From the IMG/VR virus record IMGVR_UViG_3300049893_001663, positions 1-40,454 of that record: 40,454 bases of DNA; one strand, written 5' to 3'. The notes beneath the pieces are model-generated. The model was not told where the DNA came from. It searched no databases and saw nothing but the letters and a program-made list of their open reading frames with translations. Both the position numbers and the translations under genes were made by a program. This document shows positions 1-5,675 of the stretch, piece by piece (the first letter of the stretch is position 1; each line of letters opens with the position of its first letter). The stretch is from a virus.

Positions 1-131
1 GTTGAAGTCCCAGACTCCGGAGTCCCACATTACCCCTGCCCGCTCGATGTCCCTATGTGTCTGCTCGAGCCAGCGGTCGATCATCCACTGGGGCCGATAC
101 GTGATCGCCTGGGCCGTGTCGTACTTCGTCT
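1..131. repeat. Terminal direct repeat, left copy (contig closes into a circle)
   Basis: These 131 bases recur at 40324-40454. The first 126 are identical, position 127 is C here and T at 40450, and the last four match again. The mismatch is a synonymous third-base change (Thr) in the nuclease gene that crosses the junction. The genome unit is therefore about 40,323 bp. This is either assembly overlap of a circularly permuted genome or a true terminal repeat. The gene continuing in frame across the join favours a circle. Confidence 0.93.
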
Positions 132-771
132 TGAGGATGCTCACCCCGCGGACGAGAACTCCAGCTACGGGGAACCCGTGCTCCGCTGCGGCCCAGCAGT
201 ATGCTGTGAACTGGGAGCGCAAGTCCCACTGGCGGGACCAGGATGCGCCGAGTTGCGAGGTCGTCTTATCATCGAGGATGTATCGGGCTCCTGCAAAATC
301 ACATACCATGTCCGCTCGGCCGCAGTAGATCAGTGGGTCATCCGACTCTGGATGCGCGTAGTCGAGTGGGACGGCGAAGGAGAACTCAATCCCGTGGCGG
401 TCCCCCAGTTGGGCTGGCTTTGCCACGTCTTGGCTCAACGGGTAGCTGGAGAAGTAGAACTCCAGGGCTCCCGCTGTCCGCAGGGCAGACTTCGCACTGT
501 CCGGTGGGCACTCGAAGTCCCCATACGTTACAAGGCAGGCGTTGACCCCGAGGGCTACAGCTTCGGACTCGGGTCGGCCGGAGACGTAGAACGCCTCGCG
601 GGCGACTTCGAGCCCACGGGCATATGCTGCCCCGGCATGGAGGTGGACGTTCTTGCCCTTTGTCTTCCAGTGGTACAGGTGCTCATATGCGAACCGCTGG
701 GGACAGGAGCGAAATGCTGCGATCATAGTTGAATCCCAAACCTGTGGGAACGGCGGACGTTCTATAGCCAT
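1..771 (-). CDS. Cas4/RecB-like PD-(D/E)XK exonuclease, N-terminal 257 residues (gene continues at the right end)
   Basis: Probable ssDNA/dsDNA exonuclease of the RecB/Cas4 (PDDEXK_1) superfamily, acting in phage recombination or DNA processing. Read across the contig join (1 equals 40324), the protein is 310 residues. Visible motifs are an N-terminal FRSCPQRF box with Cys23, GRAD with Asp154, LDDKT with Asp167 and Lys169 (the D-x-K catalytic pair), and Q187-xxx-Y191. C-terminal cysteines at 262, 268 and 273/274 suggest, with Cys23, a Cas4-type Fe-S cluster. The ATG at 771 has GGGAG upstream and overlaps the HTH gene stop by 10 bases. It shares the leftward operon with Sak4-like and SSB-like genes, which fits a recombination role. 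The family is secure; the exact activity is inferred. Confidence 0.85.
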   Translation of the reverse strand, partial: MAIERPPFPQVWDSTMIAAFRSCPQRFAYEHLYHWKTKGKNVHLHAGAAYARGLEVAREAFYVSGRPESEAVALGVNACLVTYGDFECPPDSAKSALRTAGALEFYFSSYPLSQDVAKPAQLGDRHGIEFSFAVPLDYAHPESDDPLIYCGRADMVCDFAGARYILDDKTTSQLGASWSRQWDLRSQFTAYCWAAAEHGFPVAGVLVRGVSILKTKYDTAQAITYRPQWMIDRWLEQTHRDIERAGVMWDSGVWDFN

Positions 772-995
772 CTGGTTCTCCCTAACTTGCGTAAGTCAAA
801 AGGACCGGAATCGATTATCCGGTATTCTGAATGCCGAGCCTGGCGAGTCGGCCTTACGACCACGCCAGCCCTTCGGGCTTCCGCGATGTAGCGGACGCCG
901 GTTGAGCGAGAAATGCCGATTCGCTTGCACACGCCGGGCATGTTCTTGCCCTCGAGATTGCAGAGGAATCGAAAGAACTTTCCAATTGCGCTCAT
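762..995 (-). CDS. Small helix-turn-helix DNA-binding protein
   Basis: A 77-residue basic protein. Residues about 20-45 (RIGISRSTGVRYIAEARRAG) read as a helix-turn-helix followed by a wing-like strand, as in small winged-helix regulators. The ATG at 995 is chosen over an upstream in-frame GTG (1076) because it forms an ATGA overlap with the preceding membrane-protein gene. The gene lies directly before the exonuclease gene, so it may regulate the early operon or bind DNA in replication. The HTH call is from pattern only; the target is unknown. Confidence 0.7.
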   Translation of the reverse strand: MSAIGKFFRFLCNLEGKNMPGVCKRIGISRSTGVRYIAEARRAGVVVRPTRQARHSEYRIIDSGPFDLRKLGRTRWL

Positions 996-1147
996 GTTAG
1001 AGACCCCGCATACTCGAAGGCGGCCAGAAGAGACCAAAGGATAATGTAGGCCTGAAAAACTACATCCGTTGGCCACCTGAAGAACCCTAATATGGCGAAT
1101 ATAAAGCCTGGGAAGGAGGCTATGAGAAACAGAGTAAGGGCGCTCAT
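992..1147 (-). CDS. Small two-helix membrane protein (51 aa)
   Basis: 51 residues, almost wholly hydrophobic, with one likely membrane helix at about 4-22 (FLIASFPGFIFAILGFF) and a second at about 29-45, joined by a short RWPTD turn. The ATG at 1147 forms an ATGA overlap with the 43-residue gene upstream, and the stop overlaps the HTH start the same way. These nested couplings support this start over an in-frame TTG at 1231. Function unknown. Its early-operon position argues against a classical holin, though the two-helix hairpin shape would allow it. Confidence 0.62.
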   Translation of the reverse strand: MSALTLFLIASFPGFIFAILGFFRWPTDVVFQAYIILWSLLAAFEYAGSLT

Positions 1148-1275
1148 GGCTGGGGCCATCCCAGGACGAGGGTGAGGAATAGCCAGAGGAGCATCGCCCC
1201 TACGCAGCCCCAACCGGTGGCTGCTACCCAACCGGAGCCTTCACACTTGTCTGCCCATTCTGGGTCCTCACTCAT
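1144..1275 (-). CDS. Tiny membrane protein (43 aa)
   Basis: A 43-residue gene beginning MSEDPEWADKCEGSG, with an acidic N-terminus carrying two Cys (11, 24) and one C-terminal membrane helix (AMLLWLFLTLVLGW). The start ATG overlaps the upstream stop (1272-1275 reads ATGA on the coding strand) and its own stop overlaps the next start (1144-1147, ATGA). This exact interlocking in a third reading frame is the main evidence that it is real. No family recognised. Confidence 0.6.
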   Translation of the reverse strand: MSEDPEWADKCEGSGWVAATGWGCVGAMLLWLFLTLVLGWPQP

Positions 1276-1484
1276 GGCAGCATGTCCTTGAGCATATCTT
1301 CCGCTGAACGGACGACTCCAGCTGCGACTTTGCGCTTCGATGCGGCGGAGCTGGCGGCCGCGGACTTCCGGCCGGCGGAGATAATCTCCACGACCTCTCG
1401 CATCTCGTCGATGGAGAGTTCTACCCCCTGGGCTCGCTTTGCCCGGAGGGAGGAGAGCCTGATTTCACCTTCATGGGTTAGCAT
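1272..1484 (-). CDS. Hypothetical early protein (70 aa, helical)
   Basis: A 70-residue, probably all-helical protein. Residues 20-40 (VELSIDEMREVVEIISAGRK) form an amphipathic helix, followed by an Ala/Ser/Lys-rich linker and a second short helix ending MLKDMLP. The ATG at 1484 has AGGAGA 7 bases upstream and overlaps the preceding stop by 14 bases. The longer in-frame extension to 1685 is rejected because it would run through the neighbouring gene without a ribosome site. No function recognised. Confidence 0.65.
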   Translation of the reverse strand: MLTHEGEIRLSSLRAKRAQGVELSIDEMREVVEIISAGRKSAAASSAASKRKVAAGVVRSAEDMLKDMLP

Positions 1485-1749
1485 AGTGTCTCCTGAGTAT
1501 GTCAAGCGTTTCGGCACTCGCCGAAACGAAATGCTTCCCTGGCTGAGTCCCTGGGACGACTTCCGCCACGTCGAGCCGAGATTGCGCGAACCACTCTCGC
1601 AGGCGGGCCTCGAAGAACGCTTTGTACGCCCCGAGGGGCACTCGTCCTTCGAGGTCCGACCAGAGTTCGAGGGTGAGCTTTGCAAACAGGTCTTGCTGGA
1701 TGCAAAGCTTGAGTTCGTAATTCGGAATTATCGCTGGTCGTCGTGGCAC
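1471..1749 (-). CDS. Hypothetical early protein (92 aa)
   Basis: A 92-residue protein with a GTG start at 1749 preceded by AAGGA. The central stretch (LELWSDLEGRVPLGAYKAF) followed by FFEARLREWF resembles a recurring small phage protein with an EGRVP-G-A box, known to me only as a conserved hypothetical. It overlaps both neighbours in the early operon (22 and 14 bases). No catalytic motif is visible. Confidence 0.65.
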   Translation of the reverse strand: MPRRPAIIPNYELKLCIQQDLFAKLTLELWSDLEGRVPLGAYKAFFEARLREWFAQSRLDVAEVVPGTQPGKHFVSASAETLDILRRHYANP

Positions 1750-1991
1750 TTGATAGTCCTTCTATGGGGGAATGGGAGTCTCTCGCATTGGCAAGGCTCT
1801 GGGTCGGCCCGGCGAAGGCGGGCGAGGATTTGCCAGTGTTGCTGATCCTCAGACCTGACTCGGACGAGCCTATACTGCCCTGTTCCGTACTCAATCTCGT
1901 CCAGCAAGGTCACAATATGACCTATGAGGACATGACCAGAGCCGAGAACTCCCAAGACCTTGTACTTCCCCCCGGGGGTGAGCCTAGACAT
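1728..1991 (-). CDS. Hypothetical early protein, SH3-like beta pattern (87 aa)
   Basis: 87 residues. The first 60 alternate hydrophobic and glycine positions (GKYKVLGVLGSGHVLIGHIV) in a way typical of small SH3-like beta barrels of phages. The basic C-terminus contains one C-x-C. The ATG at 1991 overlaps the upstream stop by 8 bases. The fold is a guess from the pattern; no enzymatic motif is seen. Confidence 0.62.
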   Translation of the reverse strand: MSRLTPGGKYKVLGVLGSGHVLIGHIVTLLDEIEYGTGQYRLVRVRSEDQQHWQILARLRRADPEPCQCERLPFPHRRTIKCHDDQR

Positions 1992-2454
1992 TTGTGTATC
2001 CGTGCTCGGCCAGGCACGACGGGCAGATGTCCGTCCGCATGGTACGGTATTCGATCCTGCGGGGGAGATCTGGATGGTGCTCGCGGGTCACCGCCTCGCG
2101 GGGCTTTATTATCTGCCACCTCGCGCTCGAGTCCCGGATATGCCGGTGTTCGAGGTATTCTCCCTCGACCCAGAAGTGAGTGCGTCCGCATGTGCAGACT
2201 TGCTCGCAACAGAGTGCGACGAGGGCGTGCTCTCGCCACTCGAGCTTGAGCAAGAGTGCCCGGGCTATTTCTGATGCCTCTCGGCCTTCGTGGGACTCAG
2301 GTGGGAGCCGACGGGCCTCTCGTCTGGCCTCGCGGAGCCTGTCTCGCTCCGTTGCGGTTTGCATCGCACGAGCGAAGAGCTCGTCGAGGGGAGAATTCTC
2401 TGATTCCGGCTCGGCCATGTCCGGGGTAGCAAAGTGGCCTCTGTGCTTGTTCAT
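1984..2454 (-). CDS. Hypothetical zinc-ribbon-like early protein (156 aa)
   Basis: 156 residues: a charged helical N-terminal half with many Arg/Glu, then CCEQVCTCGRTHFW and, near the C-terminus, CPSC. The CxC/CxxC pairs and nearby His would suit one zinc ribbon. The ATG at 2454 has GGAGG 6 bases upstream. It is the first gene after the promoter at 2496-2524. DNA or protein binding is plausible but unproven. Confidence 0.68.
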   Translation of the reverse strand: MNKHRGHFATPDMAEPESENSPLDELFARAMQTATERDRLREARREARRLPPESHEGREASEIARALLLKLEWREHALVALCCEQVCTCGRTHFWVEGEYLEHRHIRDSSARWQIIKPREAVTREHHPDLPRRIEYRTMRTDICPSCLAEHGYTNV

Positions 2455-2495
2455 TGGAGCCTCCGTTCCAAAGACTGCGGTTTGACGATTGGATT

Positions 2496-2524
2496 ATGAT
2501 ATCGTAATCCGCCCGGGATTGCAA
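2496..2524 (-). promoter_or_regulatory. Sigma70-like promoter (leftward)
   Basis: On the minus strand, TTGCAA (2519-2524), a 17-bp spacer, then TATCAT (2496-2501). The -10 matches 5 of 6 and the -35 matches 4 of 6. It lies in the only gap in this part of the operon, about 40 bases upstream of the start at 2454. Most of its spacer is the 15-mer that also occurs at 18812-18826. Confidence 0.6.
2504..2518. repeat. 15-bp element GTAATCCGCCCGGGA, copy 1
   Basis: This 15-mer lies inside the spacer of the leftward promoter at 2496-2524. An identical copy lies at 18812-18826, upstream of the gp4-like gene. Both copies are non-coding, which argues for a shared regulatory or protein-binding role rather than gene duplication. 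Confidence 0.6.
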
Positions 2525-2543
2525 GAAGTTTCTCCCAGGTGAA

Positions 2544-2774
2544 TCACAGTCGAGAGATTTCATTCTCCGCTCGCTCGAGCGTCTCGATGCACTCCTCGAG
2601 ATAGTCCTTATCGTCGAGGAGCTCTTCGTACAGCTCCTTCTGCATAGCGAACTTGGCGTCTTCTATCTGACCTTCGACTACTGACTTCAAGTCCGAAATG
2701 TCATCCTGCACGGCGAGGATCCAATCTCTAGTTATATCGATCTTGGCTTTCAGCGCGTCACTAAATGGTTCCAT
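2544..2774 (-). CDS. Hypothetical acidic coiled-coil early protein (76 aa)
   Basis: 76 residues, strongly acidic and helical throughout, with heptad-like spacing in DISDLKSVVEGQIEDAKF and DYLEECIETLERAENEI. The ATG at 2774 is chosen over the ATG at 2786 because GGAGG lies 8 bases before 2774. An acidic, DNA-mimic-like composition is common among phage inhibitors of host proteins, but nothing specific is recognised. The stop is followed by the promoter region for the next gene. Confidence 0.66.
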   Translation of the reverse strand: MEPFSDALKAKIDITRDWILAVQDDISDLKSVVEGQIEDAKFAMQKELYEELLDDKDYLEECIETLERAENEISRL

Positions 2775-2812
2775 GTTTGCCTCCATGTAGCGGGCTGGAC
2801 ACCCGCCGGGAA

Positions 2813-2829
2813 GGGACTCTCTGAGTCCC
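2813..2829. repeat. Perfect 7-bp inverted repeat in the 2775-2892 gap
   Basis: GGGACTC, loop TCT, GAGTCCC. It lies between two minus-strand genes. No T-run follows on either strand, so it is not a standard intrinsic terminator. It may be an mRNA structure or operator. I see nothing else in this gap. Confidence 0.4.
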
Positions 2830-2892
2830 CTCTCGGCGAGGCTCGTGCGGCGACCTTCTCACACAAGCCCCAGCCGGCAGGGGAGGCGCCTG

Positions 2893-3444
2893 CTATGCCC
2901 CGGAGGGCAGTCCTGCTAGGAGGGCGGATGCCTGGGCCGAGGTATCGGCCTTGGGCGAACGTCCTTTGATTTCCTCGATCTTCGCTCGGATCGGGCCGTA
3001 GTCACGGAGGATTGCCTGCTCCTTCGGAGACTTATCCGCGAGGAACGCGCGGGCCTTCTCGGGCGTCAGGCTGTGCAACTCGCACAGCGCCCGGACGAGC
3101 AATCCGGCGCCAGAGACTCCACCCGTGGACTCGCGGGCTTCGCGCCACTCTCCGCGCTTGACCCGCTCGTGGAGCGCGAGCACCCACTCGAATGCGTCCT
3201 CGGCGTCCTGAGCCGACGCGAACTCGTCTCGGTACTTCTGCTCCACTCCGTGCCACATGAACTGCTCCTGCAGGGCAATCACGTCAGCCTTCTCTACGGT
3301 CACGGAATCGCCTGATTTGAAGTCGAAGCGCAAGCTCCCGCCTTCGAGCCGCTCTGTCTTGCACTTCTGGCGCTCAGTAAACTCGAGCACTCGGCCGTCC
3401 TTCATCGTCACTGGGTACTTCACTGTCTCTTTCTTCTCTGCCAT
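2893..3444 (-). CDS. Conserved phage hypothetical protein (183 aa)
   Basis: 183 residues starting MAEKKETVKYPVTMKDGRVL, then a beta-rich part (GGSLRFDFKSGDSVTVE) and a helical C-terminal half with LLVRALCELHSLTPEKARAF. This layout resembles a phage protein often found near replication genes, whose function I do not know. The ATG at 3444 has GGAG about 6 bases upstream and follows a promoter-like element at 3508-3536. An in-frame ATG at 3528 would add 28 residues and lies within that promoter, so 3444 is preferred. The C-terminus is Ala/Ser-rich. Confidence 0.72.
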   Translation of the reverse strand: MAEKKETVKYPVTMKDGRVLEFTERQKCKTERLEGGSLRFDFKSGDSVTVEKADVIALQEQFMWHGVEQKYRDEFASAQDAEDAFEWVLALHERVKRGEWREARESTGGVSGAGLLVRALCELHSLTPEKARAFLADKSPKEQAILRDYGPIRAKIEEIKGRSPKADTSAQASALLAGLPSGA

Positions 3445-3507
3445 TTCAGTCTCCATTAGCATTACGTTGGAATTCGCATGTGCTGCCAAATCGACGAGCA
3501 CATGCGG

Positions 3508-3536
3508 ATTGTGCCATGTTGCGCTCATCGTGTCAA
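3508..3536 (-). promoter_or_regulatory. Sigma70-like promoter (leftward)
   Basis: On the minus strand, TTGACA (3531-3536, perfect -35), a 17-bp spacer, and CACAAT (3508-3513, 4 of 6). It sits in the 88-bp gap between the stop at 3533 and the start at 3444, and it explains why that gap exists in an otherwise overlapping operon. Confidence 0.55.
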
Positions 3537-3802
3537 CGAGTTTCGGTGGGGTTTCCGTGGGCGCTGTCCACAATCTCGCCCGATACCCTTTGAACGAGGT
3601 AGACTTCGTCCGCTATGGGAAACGCTGGGGAGAGGCAGTACCACGTTGGAACTACGAGCCAGTCCGTGGGGCCGAGCTTGAGGACTGCTAGCTGTGAGAC
3701 CTCGGCCCATGATCCGACTCGCAAGTCGGAATTCGCGGAGAGCCTGGCTGTGAGTCTGTGGCGTGTGCCTTTCCACTGGTGGTCGTACACTGGAGGTTTC
3801 AT
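3533..3802 (-). CDS. Hypothetical early protein (89 aa)
   Basis: 89 residues starting MKPPVYDHQWKG. It is beta-rich with several Trp and Pro (DWLVVPTWYCLSPAFPI). The ATG at 3802 forms an ATGA overlap with the stop of the upstream gene, which fixes the start. No motif recognised. Confidence 0.62.
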   Translation of the reverse strand: MKPPVYDHQWKGTRHRLTARLSANSDLRVGSWAEVSQLAVLKLGPTDWLVVPTWYCLSPAFPIADEVYLVQRVSGEIVDSAHGNPTETR

Positions 3803-3981
3803 GCTTCGGCTCCCCCATCTTCCAAGTCCTCGCATGCGGACACTAGACCGTCGAAGTCTTCCTCTGGCCCTAGCAAGTCCGCAACGGCCAGAACGGCGTC
3901 GTACTCCAACCCGAAGTCCTGGGCGAGGGTGTTGATATAGTCTGCCCTATCCTGGTATCCCTTTTTCGTGTATATGCTCAT
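3799..3981 (-). CDS. Hypothetical acidic early protein (60 aa)
   Basis: 60 residues, acidic, mostly helical, beginning MSIYTKKGYQDRADYINTLA. GGAGG lies 7 bases before the ATG, and both ends couple to neighbours through ATGA. A repeated pattern of a large hydrophobic residue followed by Asp/Glu gives it a DNA-mimic-like charge, but no function can be assigned. Confidence 0.65.
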   Translation of the reverse strand: MSIYTKKGYQDRADYINTLAQDFGLEYDAVLAVADLLGPEEDFDGLVSACEDLEDGGAEA

Positions 3982-4436
3982 TTCTCTGCCTCCATCTGTT
4001 GCTTCAACCTGGCAAGACTTTCCTCGACGCTGGCGCCAGGCTTCTCCGCATCGAGGGCTGCCCGAAGTATACGAGCGAATTTCGTGTCCGAGCGGGACTC
4101 GAGAATCACCCTCACGGGTGGACCCGAGTCCACGCGGGCGCTCAAGTTATTCGCTGCAGCGAGCAAATCACTCGCGCATTGCATGGCGAAGCCTGAGTCG
4201 ACTTGGCCGAGCGACTCTGGGAGTCGCTGAGCTGCGATGAGCCTCTTCGCCAGTCCCGATGGGCCGGCCTCACCTGCTCGAGCGAGAGCGGCCCAGAAGT
4301 AGTAGAGTGTCGTTCGAAGCCCGAGTGCGTCCGTGGGGCTAGCACATGGGACCGCGAACCCACCCGAGCGATGAGCGATGAGTGTGACCTCAAAGCACTC
4401 GGGTGGGTAACGCTCTGGTCTCAAAGATCGGGGCAT
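3978..4436 (-). CDS. Hypothetical early protein (152 aa)
   Basis: 152 residues. The N-terminal third (PPECFEVTLIAHRSGGFAVP) is beta-like, followed by Ala-rich helices (TTLYYFWAALARAG, DLLAAANNLSARV) and a charged tail. The ATG at 4436 has GGAGG upstream, and its stop forms an ATGA overlap with the next gene. No recognised family. Confidence 0.68.
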   Translation of the reverse strand: MPRSLRPERYPPECFEVTLIAHRSGGFAVPCASPTDALGLRTTLYYFWAALARAGEAGPSGLAKRLIAAQRLPESLGQVDSGFAMQCASDLLAAANNLSARVDSGPPVRVILESRSDTKFARILRAALDAEKPGASVEESLARLKQQMEAEK

Positions 4437-4478
4437 GCTATGTTACCTCCGAGTGCTTTCATCTCACGCCTCCAAAGT

Positions 4479-4498
4479 TGCACGCAACGGTGCGTGCA
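4479..4498. terminator. Strong hairpin after the 69-aa early gene (possible weak terminator)
   Basis: A perfect 8-bp stem, TGCACGCA / TGCGTGCA, with loop ACGG in the gap 4437-4500. In leftward transcription it follows the gene ending at 4501 and is flanked by AAAA before and a short ACTTT after. It could be a weak terminator or a processing/stability hairpin separating the first early gene from the rest. Confidence 0.45.
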
Positions 4499-4500
4499 TT

Positions 4501-4710
4501 TTAGCACACCAATAGGGTAACTGGGCATTTTCTAGAACTTGTTATTCTCGTAAGTTCTTCTCTTTCCAAGACAATCGTATTCGCGTTTCTCGAATACGTT
4601 GTTCTCACACAAGACTCTGCATCTCCTTGTGAGCCTTCTGTGGCTACAACACAAATAAACTCAGGCTCTTCTCCGATTTCCACTAAAAAAGCAAACTGTT
4701 TTGTGCTCAT
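4501..4710 (-). CDS. Hypothetical early protein (69 aa)
   Basis: 69 residues, first gene behind the strong promoter at 4772-4800, with a very good ribosome site (GGAGGTGAGAA before the ATG). The N-terminal half is beta-like and acidic (AFLVEIGEEPEFICVVATEG); the C-terminal half is basic with two Cys. The promoter and ribosome site imply high early expression, typical of host-takeover proteins, but no function is recognised. Confidence 0.68.
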   Translation of the reverse strand: MSTKQFAFLVEIGEEPEFICVVATEGSQGDAESCVRTTYSRNANTIVLEREELTRITSSRKCPVTLLVC

Positions 4711-4771
4711 TTCTCACCTCCATTTTTTGGTGATCTGCCCCAGCCGGCCATGCGCGTGGGTGCATTTTCCA

Positions 4772-4800
4772 ATCATATCAGCCCATCCGTGGGCTGTCAA
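4772..4800 (-). promoter_or_regulatory. Near-consensus sigma70 promoter with palindromic spacer (leftward)
   Basis: On the minus strand, TTGACA (4795-4800), a 17-bp spacer, and TATGAT (4772-4777). The spacer carries an inverted repeat, AGCCCA-CGGA-TGGGCT, whose outer base overlaps the -35. That could be an operator placed so that a bound protein blocks RNA polymerase. It drives the gene at 4501-4710 and probably the operon beyond. Confidence 0.75.
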
Positions 4801-4844
4801 TAAGATTCGTGGGTGCTGTGGCGATCCTCGACCGCGAAACGCGG

Positions 4845-5129
4845 CCCGTATTTCCCCAATAGTACCCTGTTAGCACCCAATGTGCGCCACCCGTGGCCCG
4901 ACCCCCCGTCTCAATCTCCCAAGCATTCTCTCTCCCCAGCATTCTCCTCCTCCCTCCTTCCTTCCCATTCAAGTTATAAAAAAATATATGATGAATACAG
5001 GGGAAATATGAGATGAGGTTGGGGGAAGTGTGAAGCATGAAGTGTGCGTAGCGGTAGGATTGAGAGAGGGGGTCGGACGCAAACGGTCGCACCCTGGGTA
5101 CTAACAGGGTGCTAACGGGGAAATCCGGG
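4845..5129. other. Large imperfect inverted repeat with iterons and AT-rich centre: candidate replication origin or control element
   Basis: The left arm (about 4845-4916) matches the reverse complement of the right arm (about 5058-5129) over roughly 70 bp, for example CCGACCCCCCGTCTCAATC at 4898-4916 against GATTGAGAGAGGGGGTCGG at 5058-5076. Each arm has two boxes of consensus GTTAGYACCC spaced 11 bp: 4858-4867 (variant) and 4869-4878 on plus, 5096-5105 and 5107-5116 on minus. The middle is pyrimidine-rich then purine-rich around an AT-rich core (4971-4998, TTATAAAAAAATATATG). Iterons plus an AT-rich unwinding region suggest an origin. No clear DnaA box was seen. This fills most of the 458-bp gene gap 4711-5168. 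Confidence 0.6.
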
Positions 5130-5168
5130 ATTTCCGTATCCCGGGATTCCCCGACCGTCTGTCCCGAG

Positions 5169-5498
5169 TTATTCGGGCCGCATCCGGGCCAATTCCGCGC
5201 GCAACTCAGCAATTTCCGCCTGTTGCTTGTGGAATTTTTGCTCGTATTCCGCGACGACGGCGCCGCGATCCGGTCCATCGAGCCATGATTTAATCCGGGC
5301 AATGTCTCCAGACATGTCAGCGACGATTTTGACGACGAGCAATTCGTCGTTCGTGCGCGCCCCGTGCGTTCCAAGGCCCGTCACTCGTGCGATACCCTTC
5401 GCGGCGGGAATCGTAATTGACGCCTTGGTCTGCAGATTCGTGACCGTGAGCGCCCGAGTTTCCCCCTCGCCTGTCCATTGATATACATTCTTTGCCAT
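5169..5498 (-). CDS. Hypothetical first early protein with C-terminal coiled coil (109 aa)
   Basis: 109 residues starting MAKNVYQWTGEGETRAL. The N-terminal two thirds is beta-rich; the last 30 residues form a coiled coil (EQKFHKQQAEIAELRAELAR). The ATG at 5498 is preferred over 5510 because GGAGG lies 7 bases upstream. It is the first leftward gene behind the promoter at 5539-5567 and stands apart from the rest of the operon across the inverted-repeat element. That position would suit an early regulator or origin-binding protein, which is inference only. Confidence 0.66.
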   Translation of the reverse strand: MAKNVYQWTGEGETRALTVTNLQTKASITIPAAKGIARVTGLGTHGARTNDELLVVKIVADMSGDIARIKSWLDGPDRGAVVAEYEQKFHKQQAEIAELRAELARMRPE

Positions 5499-5538
5499 GA
5501 TCGCCTCCAATCATCGTACGCGGATTGCGCACAGGGTC

Positions 5539-5567
5539 AGTATCGCATCCACGGGCGGGCTTGTCAA
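5539..5567 (-). promoter_or_regulatory. Sigma70 promoter for the leftward early operon
   Basis: On the minus strand, TTGACA (5562-5567, perfect), a 17-bp spacer, and GATACT (5539-5544, with the key A2 and T6). The start codon at 5498 lies about 35 bases beyond the expected transcription start. Four GTAAC boxes abut the upstream side of the -35. Confidence 0.75.
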
Positions 5568-5603
5568 GTAACAATGTGTAACAAATTTGTAACGGAGTGT
5601 AAC
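5568..5603. promoter_or_regulatory. Four helically phased GTAAC boxes upstream of the early promoter
   Basis: GTAAC occurs at 5568-5572, 5578-5582, 5589-5593 and 5599-5603, at steps of 10, 11 and 10 bp, so all lie on one face of the helix directly upstream of the -35. Three of them are TGTAAC. This is the geometry of a multimeric activator or repressor array. Confidence 0.6.
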
Positions 5604-5675
5604 TTCCCCGCGCGATCCGGCATTCCATGCTGTGCAACGGCATCCCACAATCCGGAGGTATGGTGCGCTGCAGCA

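Noticed and set aside
55-732. Plus-strand ORF of 225 aa at the left end
   Set aside because: Opposite the Cas4-like nuclease, which keeps its motifs and frame across the contig join.
1500-1505. TTGACA on the minus strand as another promoter
   Set aside because: No acceptable -10 at 16-18 bp, and it lies within the coding overlap just before the start at 1484.
4778-4942. 54-residue minus-strand ORF (MLGRENAWEIETGGRATGG) with a purine-rich ribosome-site-like tract
   Set aside because: It lies within the inverted repeat and its 3' end covers the promoter at 4772-4800. The purine tract explains the apparent ribosome site. Kept as non-coding.
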